The notes under the pieces: generated by a model
Seen by the model: the letters and a program-made list of their open reading frames with translations, nothing else
Told to the model about the DNA's origin: nothing
Databases searched by the model: none
Position numbers and translations under genes: made by a program
DNA from: a virus
Reading direction: 5' to 3' (one strand)
Virus record (IMG/VR): IMGVR_UViG_3300005842_000023
Location: 1 to 42,704 of that record
Length of the DNA stretch: 42,704 bases
Part shown: positions 21,620 through 29,743 of the stretch, in pieces
Layout of the letters: every line of letters starts with the position of its first letter
How positions within the stretch are numbered: the first letter of the stretch is position 1

Positions 21620-23279
21620 CGAGCATTGAGGCTAGTACAACGACGCGGTGGATCTTCGCCTTCCCCTGCAAAACAACCCGGACTTGAAATTCAAACCCGA
21701 CATGGAGCGCCCTCTCCGTGATTTCATTCTCCCCGTCTGGGATGGAAAAGGTTTTGATCTGAGGCCGCTCCTGAACCAGAAGGTTTTTCCACGCGTGGGG
21801 CTCGGTCGTGGAAGCATCCTCCATCTTGGCACAAATCTGAGTCTCGTCCCACTGGGTCCATTTCTGATAGTTGTCCGCCCTCCAATAAACCGTTAACGCC
21901 GCCCGACCGCTCAGGCCGCTAATATAGACGTCGCACCGCTCCAGGCGCTTGCGCCTTTTTGGGTCGCCCCAATTGCGCCGCGGATACTCAATGACCATCG
22001 GGACCGCCGAAAGGACTTCTACTTGCTCATCGTCCACACAGGTGAAATAGGAATCGGTCGTGTCGCTATCCTCGATCTCCCAAAGGCGGTTATTTTCGTC
22101 GTCATCAGTCGTGATCGCAAAGGCCCGTCTCATTCCCCGGAATTCTCCGGCCACGAGCCGAACAAAATTAAGCCCGTTCCATTGACCATCGAAAGCGGGC
22201 GGTGCCTTCGCCCGCATACTGGAGAGCGGCGCATAATCGATCGAGATCAGGTTCTTGTATGAAGTGGACCCATAGATATTGATAAAGGGAGAGGCCGTCA
22301 TAAGGAGCCGATTTCCGAACTGGATCGCGGAGCATTCGGTCAATCGGTGGACACTTTCAAAATCAGTGATCCGCGAAACCTCGCGAGAGAGGGGTGTATT
22401 CCCCGGGCCACTCACTTCTTCAACCGCGGAGGAGCGAAGCGAGCGGATGGCGCCACTCCCATCACGCCAGTAAATATCCTGATTTACTTGGGTGAGAGAA
22501 AAGTGACTGATGGCGCCCGTGTTTAATAGAACCGGCTGAATAAAACCCGGGAAGGTGGGCCAGAGATCCCGCGAGGCAATATCCGCGCGAATTCCTTGGG
22601 TGCTCTCGTTTCCGAAAATCATCAAGCTCCCATAGCCGGCCGCGCCGGAGGCTGGGACAAAGGACATTCCGGAAAGCTTGAATGGAAAGTAGAACGCTCC
22701 GCCGCCAAGGAAGTAGGTTCCCTCCGTAAATTTCAGTTCGGATTGAAAGGTGCGGGTGACAATGTCACCGGCGACCACGTCGTTATCGTCAATCGCAACC
22801 CAGAGGCGCCCGTTCCCATAAGCCATCTGGCGCCCCATCGGGACCTCCTTATTCGCCACGTCGGAGCGGCGCCCAGTCGATCCGTCATAAATAATTGGAT
22901 ACGATTGGCCGTCCTGGATGACGAGCGAGCCGACCGTTTCCACCATCCAATTCACGCGAATAACCGGGGAATTATACCAGTCCAGGAGGATCGCCTCCGA
23001 GGAGAAGGTTTGGTTTTGGATGCGAATTCGGTAGGGCTTCCCGGCGACCATCACGACAATCATACCCTTTTGCACCGAGAAGTAACTCGCCCCCTGAATC
23101 AGACCCTTGGGCAGAATCAAGCGCTGGCGCAAAACGGGGCGGGTCGACGGCTTCCCTCCGCGAATGCGGCCGTTTATCATCCATGGCAGTTGGTTATCCG
23201 GAATGAGTTCGGGCTCGTAGGCCGACGAAACGCCGAGTTCGCACGTCTCGAAAATCTGAGGAATCCATCCGGGTTGCAT
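21591..23279 (-). CDS. Putative tail nozzle / tail tubular protein B-like, 562 aa
   Basis: The N-terminal GGKPSTRPVLRQRLILPKG and the repeated short beta segments MIVVMVAGKPYRIRI, VGSLVIQDGQSYPIIYDG, RQMAYGNGRLWVA and GSLMIFGNESTQGIRA suggest a beta-propeller, as in the nozzle (gp12-like) of short-tailed phages. The C-terminal part (RALHVGFEFQVRVVLQGKAK) is a further beta domain. Position between adaptor/tailspike and fibre genes agrees. Sequence similarity to a named family could not be confirmed. Confidence 0.6.
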   Translation of the reverse strand: MQPGWIPQIFETCELGVSSAYEPELIPDNQLPWMINGRIRGGKPSTRPVLRQRLILPKGLIQGASYFSVQKGMIVVMVAGKPYRIRIQNQTFSSEAILLDWYNSPVIRVNWMVETVGSLVIQDGQSYPIIYDGSTGRRSDVANKEVPMGRQMAYGNGRLWVAIDDNDVVAGDIVTRTFQSELKFTEGTYFLGGGAFYFPFKLSGMSFVPASGAAGYGSLMIFGNESTQGIRADIASRDLWPTFPGFIQPVLLNTGAISHFSLTQVNQDIYWRDGSGAIRSLRSSAVEEVSGPGNTPLSREVSRITDFESVHRLTECSAIQFGNRLLMTASPFINIYGSTSYKNLISIDYAPLSSMRAKAPPAFDGQWNGLNFVRLVAGEFRGMRRAFAITTDDDENNRLWEIEDSDTTDSYFTCVDDEQVEVLSAVPMVIEYPRRNWGDPKRRKRLERCDVYISGLSGRAALTVYWRADNYQKWTQWDETQICAKMEDASTTEPHAWKNLLVQERPQIKTFSIPDGENEITERALHVGFEFQVRVVLQGKAKIHRVVVLASMLDEEQFADRT

Positions 23280-23284
23280 AGTGG

Positions 23285-24580
23285 TTAGTTAAAGAGCCGC
23301 ATTTTCCAGTTGGCTGGGACGAAGTCCGCCATCGCCGTCCCAAGGTTAAAGAGAGTCACCCGCACAGAGTCTGCCGCGACGACCCGAATGTCTGACGAAA
23401 TCCCTTCATAGAAAGCGAGGGGCGGCCCGAGGACGCATTGATCCCCAAGGGCGGCGCCTGGCACGGCAAAGTCGTCATAGAACCCATAACCAGGCGCCAC
23501 CGTCCCCGGACCCCAGCCAAAAACCGCGTACAGCTCTTTGCGGTCATCGAACCGCGTATCGGTATTTCCGCCCAGTCCGAAAAGTTCATTCACGTAGTTG
23601 CTCGTCCCCGTGTCGCTTACGGCCCGGGTTCCCATGATACCCGCAAACGTAATGTCGTGTATCCGAGAGTCTGTTACGCTGGTGCCAACGAAGATCGCCT
23701 CCTCTTGGCAGTTGGAAATATAAAGGTCATGGAAGGCGGCATTTAAACCCTCCTCTAGGGAGACACCCCGAAACCAGGCCTCGCCCGAGCCCAAAACTTC
23801 GGAGTCTGACAAGTCGAGGTTGTCCCCGTAGGCATGGATAGCGATTGCGCTCGTTCCTGCGCTAATAAAGTGGGCGCTAGAAACATTCGCCCCACTGAGA
23901 GGAGACGAGGCTCGCCCAAGGACGAGCCCCGCCTCCACGCAGGTTATAGCGACCGAATTAACCCGAGCTTTCCCCGAGAGGAAACTTAAAGCCGTCCCGA
24001 CTTGTTCGGCGGCGAAATCTTCGGCGCCATTCCACCCGTCCGAACTCGGCTCGAAAGTAAAGCCGTTCCCGCCCTCAAAAATGAGCGTCGTGACCCCCAT
24101 GCCGTCACCCTTCACCAAAGCAAACCCGGTGATTCGATCCGGCGCAGTCGAGCACACGTATCGCCCAGATGGAAAATAGAGCATGCCCACGCCGGCCTCG
24201 TTGAGGTCGAAGATCGCCGCATTGATCGCCTGCAAGTCGTCCGTCCCCTGCCCCGTCGCTCCATAGAGCTTCACGTTGAAAACGAACCGCGCCCAGACGT
24301 TCTCGAATTCGCCTGACGGGTTGGCTGGGGGCCGGCGGCGCACTGCGATAGCAGGCTGGTCACCGTCTTTAATCTTCGTTCCGCCGGCCCCTGGGCCTGT
24401 GGCGACCGTCGTTGAAACGAATCGTTGTCCGTTCCAAAAAACAAAACCTGGAGACACCCCGTCCCAACTCACTTGGGATAGGTCGACTAGAGGCCCGTTC
24501 GTCCCTACCCAGGACGGTTTACCGGAGATCCCACTCCACGGCGCTTGCGCGGCCCAGTCGGCTAAGGGGATGCGGTTCAT
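23285..24580 (-). CDS. Tailspike with pectate-lyase-like beta helix, 431 aa
   Basis: Residues 1-100 form a particle-binding N-terminus (ADWAAQAPWSGISGKPSWVG..., a short collar-like repeat). FNVKLYGATGQGTDDLQAIN with AAIFDLNEAGVGMLYFPSGR (102-140) is the entry motif of the pectate_lyase_3 right-handed beta helix found in tailspikes; regular V/I/S strands follow to about residue 330. The last 70 residues (GDQCVLGPPLAFYEGISSDI..., RVTLFNLG) are a small beta sandwich. It probably binds or cleaves a host polysaccharide. Confidence 0.8.
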   Translation of the reverse strand: MNRIPLADWAAQAPWSGISGKPSWVGTNGPLVDLSQVSWDGVSPGFVFWNGQRFVSTTVATGPGAGGTKIKDGDQPAIAVRRRPPANPSGEFENVWARFVFNVKLYGATGQGTDDLQAINAAIFDLNEAGVGMLYFPSGRYVCSTAPDRITGFALVKGDGMGVTTLIFEGGNGFTFEPSSDGWNGAEDFAAEQVGTALSFLSGKARVNSVAITCVEAGLVLGRASSPLSGANVSSAHFISAGTSAIAIHAYGDNLDLSDSEVLGSGEAWFRGVSLEEGLNAAFHDLYISNCQEEAIFVGTSVTDSRIHDITFAGIMGTRAVSDTGTSNYVNELFGLGGNTDTRFDDRKELYAVFGWGPGTVAPGYGFYDDFAVPGAALGDQCVLGPPLAFYEGISSDIRVVAADSVRVTLFNLGTAMADFVPANWKMRLFN

Positions 24581-25605
24581 CGCACATAGATCATGTCACC
24601 CATTGAAGCCCCTGAATCAAAGGTGATCGCTGGCGCCTTGGCCTTGCCGCGGTAGCTGAGAGCCTCTTTGCGAAGGATGTCCACGGCCGCCCCCTTATAT
24701 TGGCCGTAACCCTCGATGTCGGAAACCTCCCGCTTCTGGATGGCCATAATCATCGCCATCATGGCCGGAAGGTTCGAAATAATGAGAAGGTCGTTATCGT
24801 TTTCCACCGGTACGAACCGGCGGCGACCGCGGACTAGAACCTGCATGTTTTGAAAGTTCTGGTAGCAAGGAGGACAGACGGAGCGGCCGAGCCACTCACC
24901 CTTGAGGGCCGGAATAAAGTAAGCGTGGTAACTGGGCGTCGTTTCCTGGGGCGCGTAGCTAGCCAGGAGCACGTCCTGAGAGGGAAGGCCGTTCGTGGCC
25001 CAGAGTTCAACGTAGCCATTTGTTTCCGGTTTAACGACACTGGTGATTTCGCTCCACTGCGCGGTGCCGTAAAATTGGGTCGAGAGGTCGAGTTGCTCGC
25101 CGTCGATATAGCTCGTCCCATAAAAGGAGCGCACCTCTCGGCGGCTATTGTAGAGAAACCCCTGAACGAGCATTGTCGGCGTGACGCCGTCCACCTCTTC
25201 GTTGAGTTCGCATTTTGTGTAGAGCGAATACGGGCCGCCCGTACCCGGGAAAGCCACTTGGAGCGGCGTCTCGTCTCGATCGATCACCGTGTCTATCCAG
25301 TTGCAGCCGGCCTGAGGTCCGGGTCCATACTCCACAAACTCATACCAGGGCGAGCGCATCGAGTAAGGGACGTTGTTGATGGCAACGCCCGTAATCCGGT
25401 CCAGAAACGAGGGCAAAATGATGTCGCCAGTGTTCGACTGGAAAAGGTAGCGATCGACGACGCCGGGCCAGTCGCCCTCGTTCATGATCTCCTCGGTTGC
25501 GTCGTTGATCCGGTCCACAATGCGTGGATCATTCATCTTAAAGCCGCTCGTCCCGGCAATGCGGGCGAGTTTGACGCGAGCTTGTCCTAGGGTGCGGCGA
25601 ATCAT
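24577..25605 (-). CDS. Head-to-tail adaptor / tail tubular A-like protein, 342 aa
   Basis: The N-terminus MIRRTLGQARVKLARIAGTS with DPRIVDRINDATEEIMNEGD has the helical signature of podoviral adaptor (gp11-like) proteins, in which a LARIxG helix and an INDAxxEIM helix pack on the portal. A C-terminal helix region (DLLIISNLPAMMAMIMAIQK) completes the usual pattern. CPPC (about residue 243) might bind a metal. Location just upstream of tailspike and nozzle agrees. Confidence 0.65.
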   Translation of the reverse strand: MIRRTLGQARVKLARIAGTSGFKMNDPRIVDRINDATEEIMNEGDWPGVVDRYLFQSNTGDIILPSFLDRITGVAINNVPYSMRSPWYEFVEYGPGPQAGCNWIDTVIDRDETPLQVAFPGTGGPYSLYTKCELNEEVDGVTPTMLVQGFLYNSRREVRSFYGTSYIDGEQLDLSTQFYGTAQWSEITSVVKPETNGYVELWATNGLPSQDVLLASYAPQETTPSYHAYFIPALKGEWLGRSVCPPCYQNFQNMQVLVRGRRRFVPVENDNDLLIISNLPAMMAMIMAIQKREVSDIEGYGQYKGAAVDILRKEALSYRGKAKAPAITFDSGASMGDMIYVR

Positions 25606-25919
25606 AGGCGTTCAATCCCGAGAGTTTGCATCACTTCAAAGTGCGTTTGGGTGGGCGCCCCCGCCTTGGAGATATAATGCTTTAGAGCCTTTTCGACGGC
25701 CGCCTTGGCTTTATCGCTCACGTCGATTTCATGGACTTCCTTCAAGAGGGCATCGAATTGTTCGGCGTTGGCCGTCTGCGGAAGATATTTCTCTTTTGGC
25801 CATTCGGAGAGGGCTTTGCCTGCATCATAGAAGTCACCGAAATCCTTTGCCCAACCTTCCTGCCCGAGAAGCGAGCGAAGCACGTTGACCTGAGGTTGGC
25901 TAAATTTCGTGAGGGCCAT
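25602..25919 (-). CDS. Hypothetical late protein, 105 aa
   Basis: Helical, with an N-terminus KFSQPQVNVLRSLLGQEGWA and a C-terminus ending QTHFEVMQTLGIERL. Its ATG is preceded by TTTAAAAAGCTC with no Shine-Dalgarno sequence, and the palindrome AAGGGTATACCCTT ends 11 nt upstream of it. It is coupled to the adaptor gene by a 4-nt overlap and could be a small connector or chaperone. Confidence 0.6.
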   Translation of the reverse strand: MALTKFSQPQVNVLRSLLGQEGWAKDFGDFYDAGKALSEWPKEKYLPQTANAEQFDALLKEVHEIDVSDKAKAAVEKALKHYISKAGAPTQTHFEVMQTLGIERL

Positions 25920-25929
25920 GAGCTTTTTA

Positions 25930-25943
25930 AAGGGTATACCCTT
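25930..25943. promoter_or_regulatory. GGTATACC palindrome, copy 2
   Basis: Perfect 14-bp AAGGGTATACCCTT in the 37-nt gap between two late genes, 10 nt before the start codon of the 105-aa gene. Confidence 0.65.
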
Positions 25944-25956
25944 ATCGCCTGCAATT

Positions 25957-26223
25957 CTATACCGGCCCCGTGTCGGCGTTGTCGATCAGGGTCGCCAGGG
26001 CAAGAAGCTGCGTTTTCACCGTGGCCGGAATAACCGCGGCAAGGAAGGTCGTTGCGCCCACGTAAACGGGAGGGGTCGCGTCGACGCCGGCCTGCTGCGC
26101 GACGGACCATCGGTGCGCGATGACGGAGGAGACCGCGCCATTCGCATCATAAAGGACCTCAATTCGCATCGATCGACGAATGCGAATCACGGAGATGGGT
26201 GTCGGGTCTAGGATTGTTGCCAT
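25957..26223 (-). CDS. Hypothetical late protein, 88 aa
   Basis: Start at 26223 (MATILDPTPISVIRIRRSMR), since the in-frame region upstream is a shadow of the fibre gene; GAAG lies about 8 nt before the ATG. Beta-rich first half (RIEVLYDANGAVSSVIAHRW), hydrophobic helical second half (LAAVIPATVKTQLLALATLI). No family recognised; probably a small virion or fibre-assembly component given its place after the fibre gene. Confidence 0.55.
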   Translation of the reverse strand: MATILDPTPISVIRIRRSMRIEVLYDANGAVSSVIAHRWSVAQQAGVDATPPVYVGATTFLAAVIPATVKTQLLALATLIDNADTGPV

Positions 26224-26230
26224 GGCGACT

Positions 26231-28276
26231 TCAGGTTGAGCAAAGCAGTTTGTACGCAGTGCCGTTAATTTCGATTTGCTGGTAGCCTGTTGCTGCGGGC
26301 GCGCCGCCAACATAGGAGCCAAATTTCACAGGAACAGCAGTGCCCCCCGATGGGTTGCCAGTGGTGAGTGATGCCCTAATAGTGAGAGCACTCGTCGAAG
26401 CCGCCACGCTGAGGGCGCTCACCCCATTCGCTCGGTCGAAAAGCTCGAACGCATCGCTACCCAATGAAATCCCAGTACCGAGATTCCATTTTGAAGAAGC
26501 TCCGCGAGCCCAGGTGACGTTCATCCCTGTGTTAGCGGTGCCGGTCGACGCATTGAGATAGAGGCCGCCACCGCCAGCCGGCACCTGTACTTGGACACCG
26601 GCCAGGGCGCCGCTCGCGATCAACAGACTCGGCAAAGTGATGTTGCCTACAAATGCCGCAAGGCCCGATACCGGCGTGAAGGATAAAACGCTTAGCGAGT
26701 TCGCGCGGTCGTAGAGTTCGAACGCATCCGAGCCGATCGAAATTCCGGTGCCGATACTCCATTTATTCGAGGCCCCCCTCTGGAAAATGATACTTCCGCC
26801 CGTGTTTGCTGTTCCTGTGCTCGCGTTGAGAGTAAGCATCGTGCCGCCGGCCGGAATGGAAAACAGGCCGGCGCCCGCAACCGCCAAGGGAATCGAGGCA
26901 TCTGCCGCCTGCCCAAGCCCAAGCCGCGTCCACTGGGGCGTGGCCGTAGTGCGAATATCCTGAATCGTATTGAGCGAACCACTACCGAGCGAAAGGGACG
27001 TGCCTGCCGTGATCTCCTCGACCGCGCCCGAGCCGGCCGTCGTCCGCCCGAGAATGCGAGATGTATTCATCGTGAACCCCGTCACAGCCGGCGAAGCAGA
27101 GGAGGTCACGTTGCCGCTCGCGTCGTTCACGAGGAAGCCCGCCGTGGTATAAGTGGGGAGCTGGAAGAGCCCGTTTCGAAGCGTGAGCCACGTGGCGATT
27201 GTCGTTGACCCGTTCGAAACGCCGGAGAACTGCCAGTAAACCCCGTTGTTCGTTCCGCTCCAATTGCCATCGGCAAACACCCGGAAAACAAAGTTGTTAA
27301 TATGATTCGTTCCATCATATCCAACCGCCCCGACGCGTATAAATGGCGCCCCGTCTGTGGTCACGGAGAGCGAGCTGCGCGTCCCTCCGATCCATCGCCC
27401 GAAAAGTGAAAGACCCGGTTGGGCATTTCCGATATTAATGCCCTCGACGCCGGACGCGCCGCCAAGAATGAGCCCCGTACGAGCTGGAAGAAACGGAGCG
27501 GGAAGGGCGCCACTTGCGGGGCTTTTATCTAACGTCACCCAATTATTCGTTTTATCGAAAGTGAAGTTTGCGACCGCGCCGAAAGCTCCGATGTCATTGA
27601 ATTGAACTTGGGTATTACTTCCTCCTGGAGTCGTGAGGGCCGTGTAGCTAAACCCGCCGCTCCCGTCATTCGTGAGCGCCCCGGCGGCATTCGCTAAGGC
27701 TGAGATAGCAGTAAGTTTCGCGTTGAGCGGCTGATAGACCGTTGAGAGATCCGGAATATCTGCTGCCACCAAAGCGCGAAAAGTAGGAGCCGCCACGCCG
27801 CCACTGCCTGGGCCAGCGAAGACGAGATTGGCCGCCTGGGTGGCGAGAGTGACAGCCAGGGTGCCGGAAGTTGTGACAGGCGAACCCGCCACGCTCAGAA
27901 ACGACGGAACGCTCAGCCCGACACTCGTGACTGTGCCCGTCGCGGCGGCAACCCAGGAATAAACGCCGCTGCCGTCGTTTGTCAGGACCCCAGCCCCATC
28001 GGCCAGGGCAGCAAAAGCCGTGAGCTTAGACGAGAGCGGCTGATAGACTCCGGACAAATCCGGGATGTCCGCGGCGACCAGCGCACGAAATGCAGGATCT
28101 GCCGGGGCGCCCGAAGTAGGCCCAGCCCAGACGAGGTTCGCCGCTTGCGCCACAAGCGCCAACGCCAAGACCCCGGCCGTCGTGACAGGGCTTCCCGTGA
28201 CGGCCAAGATGGAGCTTGGGGCGGTGAGCCCCACGCTCGTCACTCCACTAGTCCCACCTAATTTAAAGAGAGGCAT
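26231..28276 (-). CDS. Long tail fibre with duplicated modules, 681 aa
   Basis: Residues 12-115 and 116-219 are two copies of a 104-residue module (VTSVGL...PVTT, AANLV(W/F)AGP, FRALVAADIPDLS, YQPL, LTNDGSG). Further on, KWSIGTGISIGSDAFELYDR and KWNLGTGISLGSDAFELFDR mark a second duplicated module of about 80 residues. This modular S/T/G/A-rich make-up is typical of trimeric phage fibres. The ATG follows the capsid-gene terminator within 5 nt and has no Shine-Dalgarno sequence, so expression should depend on read-through. Confidence 0.75.
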   Translation of the reverse strand: MPLFKLGGTSGVTSVGLTAPSSILAVTGSPVTTAGVLALALVAQAANLVWAGPTSGAPADPAFRALVAADIPDLSGVYQPLSSKLTAFAALADGAGVLTNDGSGVYSWVAAATGTVTSVGLSVPSFLSVAGSPVTTSGTLAVTLATQAANLVFAGPGSGGVAAPTFRALVAADIPDLSTVYQPLNAKLTAISALANAAGALTNDGSGGFSYTALTTPGGSNTQVQFNDIGAFGAVANFTFDKTNNWVTLDKSPASGALPAPFLPARTGLILGGASGVEGINIGNAQPGLSLFGRWIGGTRSSLSVTTDGAPFIRVGAVGYDGTNHINNFVFRVFADGNWSGTNNGVYWQFSGVSNGSTTIATWLTLRNGLFQLPTYTTAGFLVNDASGNVTSSASPAVTGFTMNTSRILGRTTAGSGAVEEITAGTSLSLGSGSLNTIQDIRTTATPQWTRLGLGQAADASIPLAVAGAGLFSIPAGGTMLTLNASTGTANTGGSIIFQRGASNKWSIGTGISIGSDAFELYDRANSLSVLSFTPVSGLAAFVGNITLPSLLIASGALAGVQVQVPAGGGGLYLNASTGTANTGMNVTWARGASSKWNLGTGISLGSDAFELFDRANGVSALSVAASTSALTIRASLTTGNPSGGTAVPVKFGSYVGGAPAATGYQQIEINGTAYKLLCST

Positions 28277-28280
28277 TTAG

Positions 28281-28313
28281 AAAAAGCCCCACATTCTCCA
28301 AAGAATGTGGGGC
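28281..28313 (-). terminator. Terminator after the major capsid gene
   Basis: Perfect 12-bp stem GCCCCACATTCT (28286-28297) / AGAATGTGGGGC (28302-28313) with loop CCAA; on the - strand five T residues follow (28281-28285). It lies between the capsid stop and the fibre start. Confidence 0.88.
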
Positions 28314-28339
28314 CATCAATGAGCAGCAGCAGGGCGAAC

Positions 28340-29521
28340 TTAATCCAACGCGAGAGTGACGATCGAGAAGCCGTTGTCCGGGAAAATGGGCTTGGCTGCG
28401 ACCTGGATGTCGAAGCGGAAGAAGCCCATGTTACCGAGCTTATTGTAGCACATATCCGGATTATTGATCCAGCGGACGTCGCCCGCGTAGGTGACCGGGT
28501 CAAAACGCGCCTTCCCGAAGGAGGTTGGCGAAGTCGGACGGACCCGCACTTCGTAAATGTTGCGCGCGGTGACAGACACCAGTTCGTAAACCGCCGCACC
28601 ACCCGGGGAAGCCGTCGTCCGATAGGCGGGATTTGGAATCGCCTTGCGGCCCTTAGTCGCGTCCGTGTTGAGGAAGGGCGGAATCCAACGTTGCGAGGCG
28701 TCATACCGATATGGATACAGTTCCACGTTGGGAATGTAGCCGTAGACGGCCATATTGATGCCGCGAGGCGTGAAGTTCTCGAAGGCGTCGCCCCAGTTGA
28801 CTGTATCGCGCACACCCTGGTCAACCTGCCACAATTTGCGCTTGTAGCCGGGACCCACGTTGAGGGCGTAAGCGGGCATGCCGCCAGCTTGACCCACGGC
28901 GTATTCGACGCCGCCGACCCGCGCGAGGCGATCGTAAAGAGGATCGAGGTGATCCCAGTCGAGCTGAACCGTGGGCAGCGCGTTGCCGGCAAAGGGATCA
29001 TAGCCGGCGTTGACGTCCTCATCGAACGTGCCGCCCGCCTGAGTCGACAGCTTCGTGTCGATCATGCCGATATTTTGCGCCATGTACCACGAGGCCCACC
29101 AGCGGGTGGTGAACTCCGAAAGGCCGCGCTGTTTATTGGCAATCTGTTGCTCGGCTTGGTAGCTAAACTGGAGATCTGTCAAACAGATGACCTCGGACTC
29201 AAAGGCCTTCGTCATAAGGCTGTAGTCGCGGGTCGTGTATCCAGACTTAACTACAGTGGCGTCAACCAAGCAGGCGTTGCCGGTGCCGCTGGAGAGAGTG
29301 ATCGAGCCCATGGCCGTGCCAATGGGTTCCTCGACGGGCATTTCGTAAGTGGTGGAAATCACCGTGGGCGTTTGGCCCTCGGAGAGATCGTATTCCAAGC
29401 GCGGAAACATCGACGTGTAGATGTTCTCTTGCCAAAACTTGGCGTACATCTGCTTGTCGAACTGATTCTTGGTCTTAACCATCAAGGAGTTAAGATCCTG
29501 GAGTGAAGGGCAATATGCCAT
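28340..29521 (-). CDS. Major capsid protein, 393 aa
   Basis: Identified by place (portal - small - scaffold - this gene) and content: N-terminal arm LNSLMVKTKNQFDKQMYAKF, an E-loop-like stretch with YEMPVEEPIG, a long spine helix region (EVICLTDLQFSYQAEQQIAN...TRWWASWYMAQNIGMIDTKL) and an aromatic C-terminal beta domain. Consistent with an HK97-fold coat protein. The ATG is preceded by the pyrimidine-rich TTTCCCCGTC without Shine-Dalgarno. It stands alone between two terminators, with a 222-nt leader. Confidence 0.82.
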   Translation of the reverse strand: MAYCPSLQDLNSLMVKTKNQFDKQMYAKFWQENIYTSMFPRLEYDLSEGQTPTVISTTYEMPVEEPIGTAMGSITLSSGTGNACLVDATVVKSGYTTRDYSLMTKAFESEVICLTDLQFSYQAEQQIANKQRGLSEFTTRWWASWYMAQNIGMIDTKLSTQAGGTFDEDVNAGYDPFAGNALPTVQLDWDHLDPLYDRLARVGGVEYAVGQAGGMPAYALNVGPGYKRKLWQVDQGVRDTVNWGDAFENFTPRGINMAVYGYIPNVELYPYRYDASQRWIPPFLNTDATKGRKAIPNPAYRTTASPGGAAVYELVSVTARNIYEVRVRPTSPTSFGKARFDPVTYAGDVRWINNPDMCYNKLGNMGFFRFDIQVAAKPIFPDNGFSIVTLALD

Positions 29522-29631
29522 GACGGGGAAAGCTAACGCAGTGAAAGATTGCTAACGTGGAATCCGACTGAGTTGGCGCTAGGCGCTCTTCCTCGGTCAC
29601 AAGGGTGCTACCCCTGCCATGATGCGTTTTC

Positions 29632-29658
29632 GGGCGGCTAATTCCGTTTGAGCCGCCC
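29632..29658 (-). promoter_or_regulatory. Leader hairpin upstream of capsid gene
   Basis: GGGCGGCT (29632-29639) pairs with AGCCGCCC (29651-29658) over an 11-nt loop. Not followed by T residues; candidate mRNA-stabilising or RNase III-type processing hairpin. Confidence 0.45.
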
Positions 29659-29662
29659 AACC

Positions 29663-29679
29663 CAATGGTATACCCTTTG
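29663..29679. promoter_or_regulatory. GGTATACC palindrome, copy 3
   Basis: CAATGGTATACCCTTTG; one arm has T for G but the core GGTATACC is intact. It lies between the scaffold terminator and the capsid gene. Confidence 0.55.
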
Positions 29680-29691
29680 CGTTAGTGCAAC

Positions 29692-29722
29692 AAAAAAGCG
29701 GCTCCCCGTAAGGGGAGCCGCT
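29692..29722 (-). terminator. Terminator after the scaffold gene
   Basis: Perfect 11-bp stem AGCGGCTCCCC (29697-29707) / GGGGAGCCGCT (29712-29722) with loop GTAA; T-run on the - strand from the A-run at 29692-29697. It is 21 nt beyond the scaffold stop. Confidence 0.9.
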
Positions 29723-29743
29723 TCCTCATGAAATAAAGCAGAA

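Larger units (their letters stand above)
29522..29691 (-). promoter_or_regulatory. Capsid-gene leader with regulatory elements
   Basis: No ORF. In transcription order (leftward) it contains the GGTATACC palindrome copy 3 (29667-29674), a perfect 8-bp hairpin GGGCGGCT/AGCCGCCC (29632-29658) with no T-run, and a degenerate palindrome CACAAGGGTGCTACCCCTG (29598-29616). The arrangement after a strong terminator suggests that capsid mRNA starts here. Confidence 0.5.

Noticed and set aside
28307-29506. 399-codon open frame on the + strand
   Set aside because: Antisense of the capsid gene; composition is a frame shadow and no rightward operon exists here.
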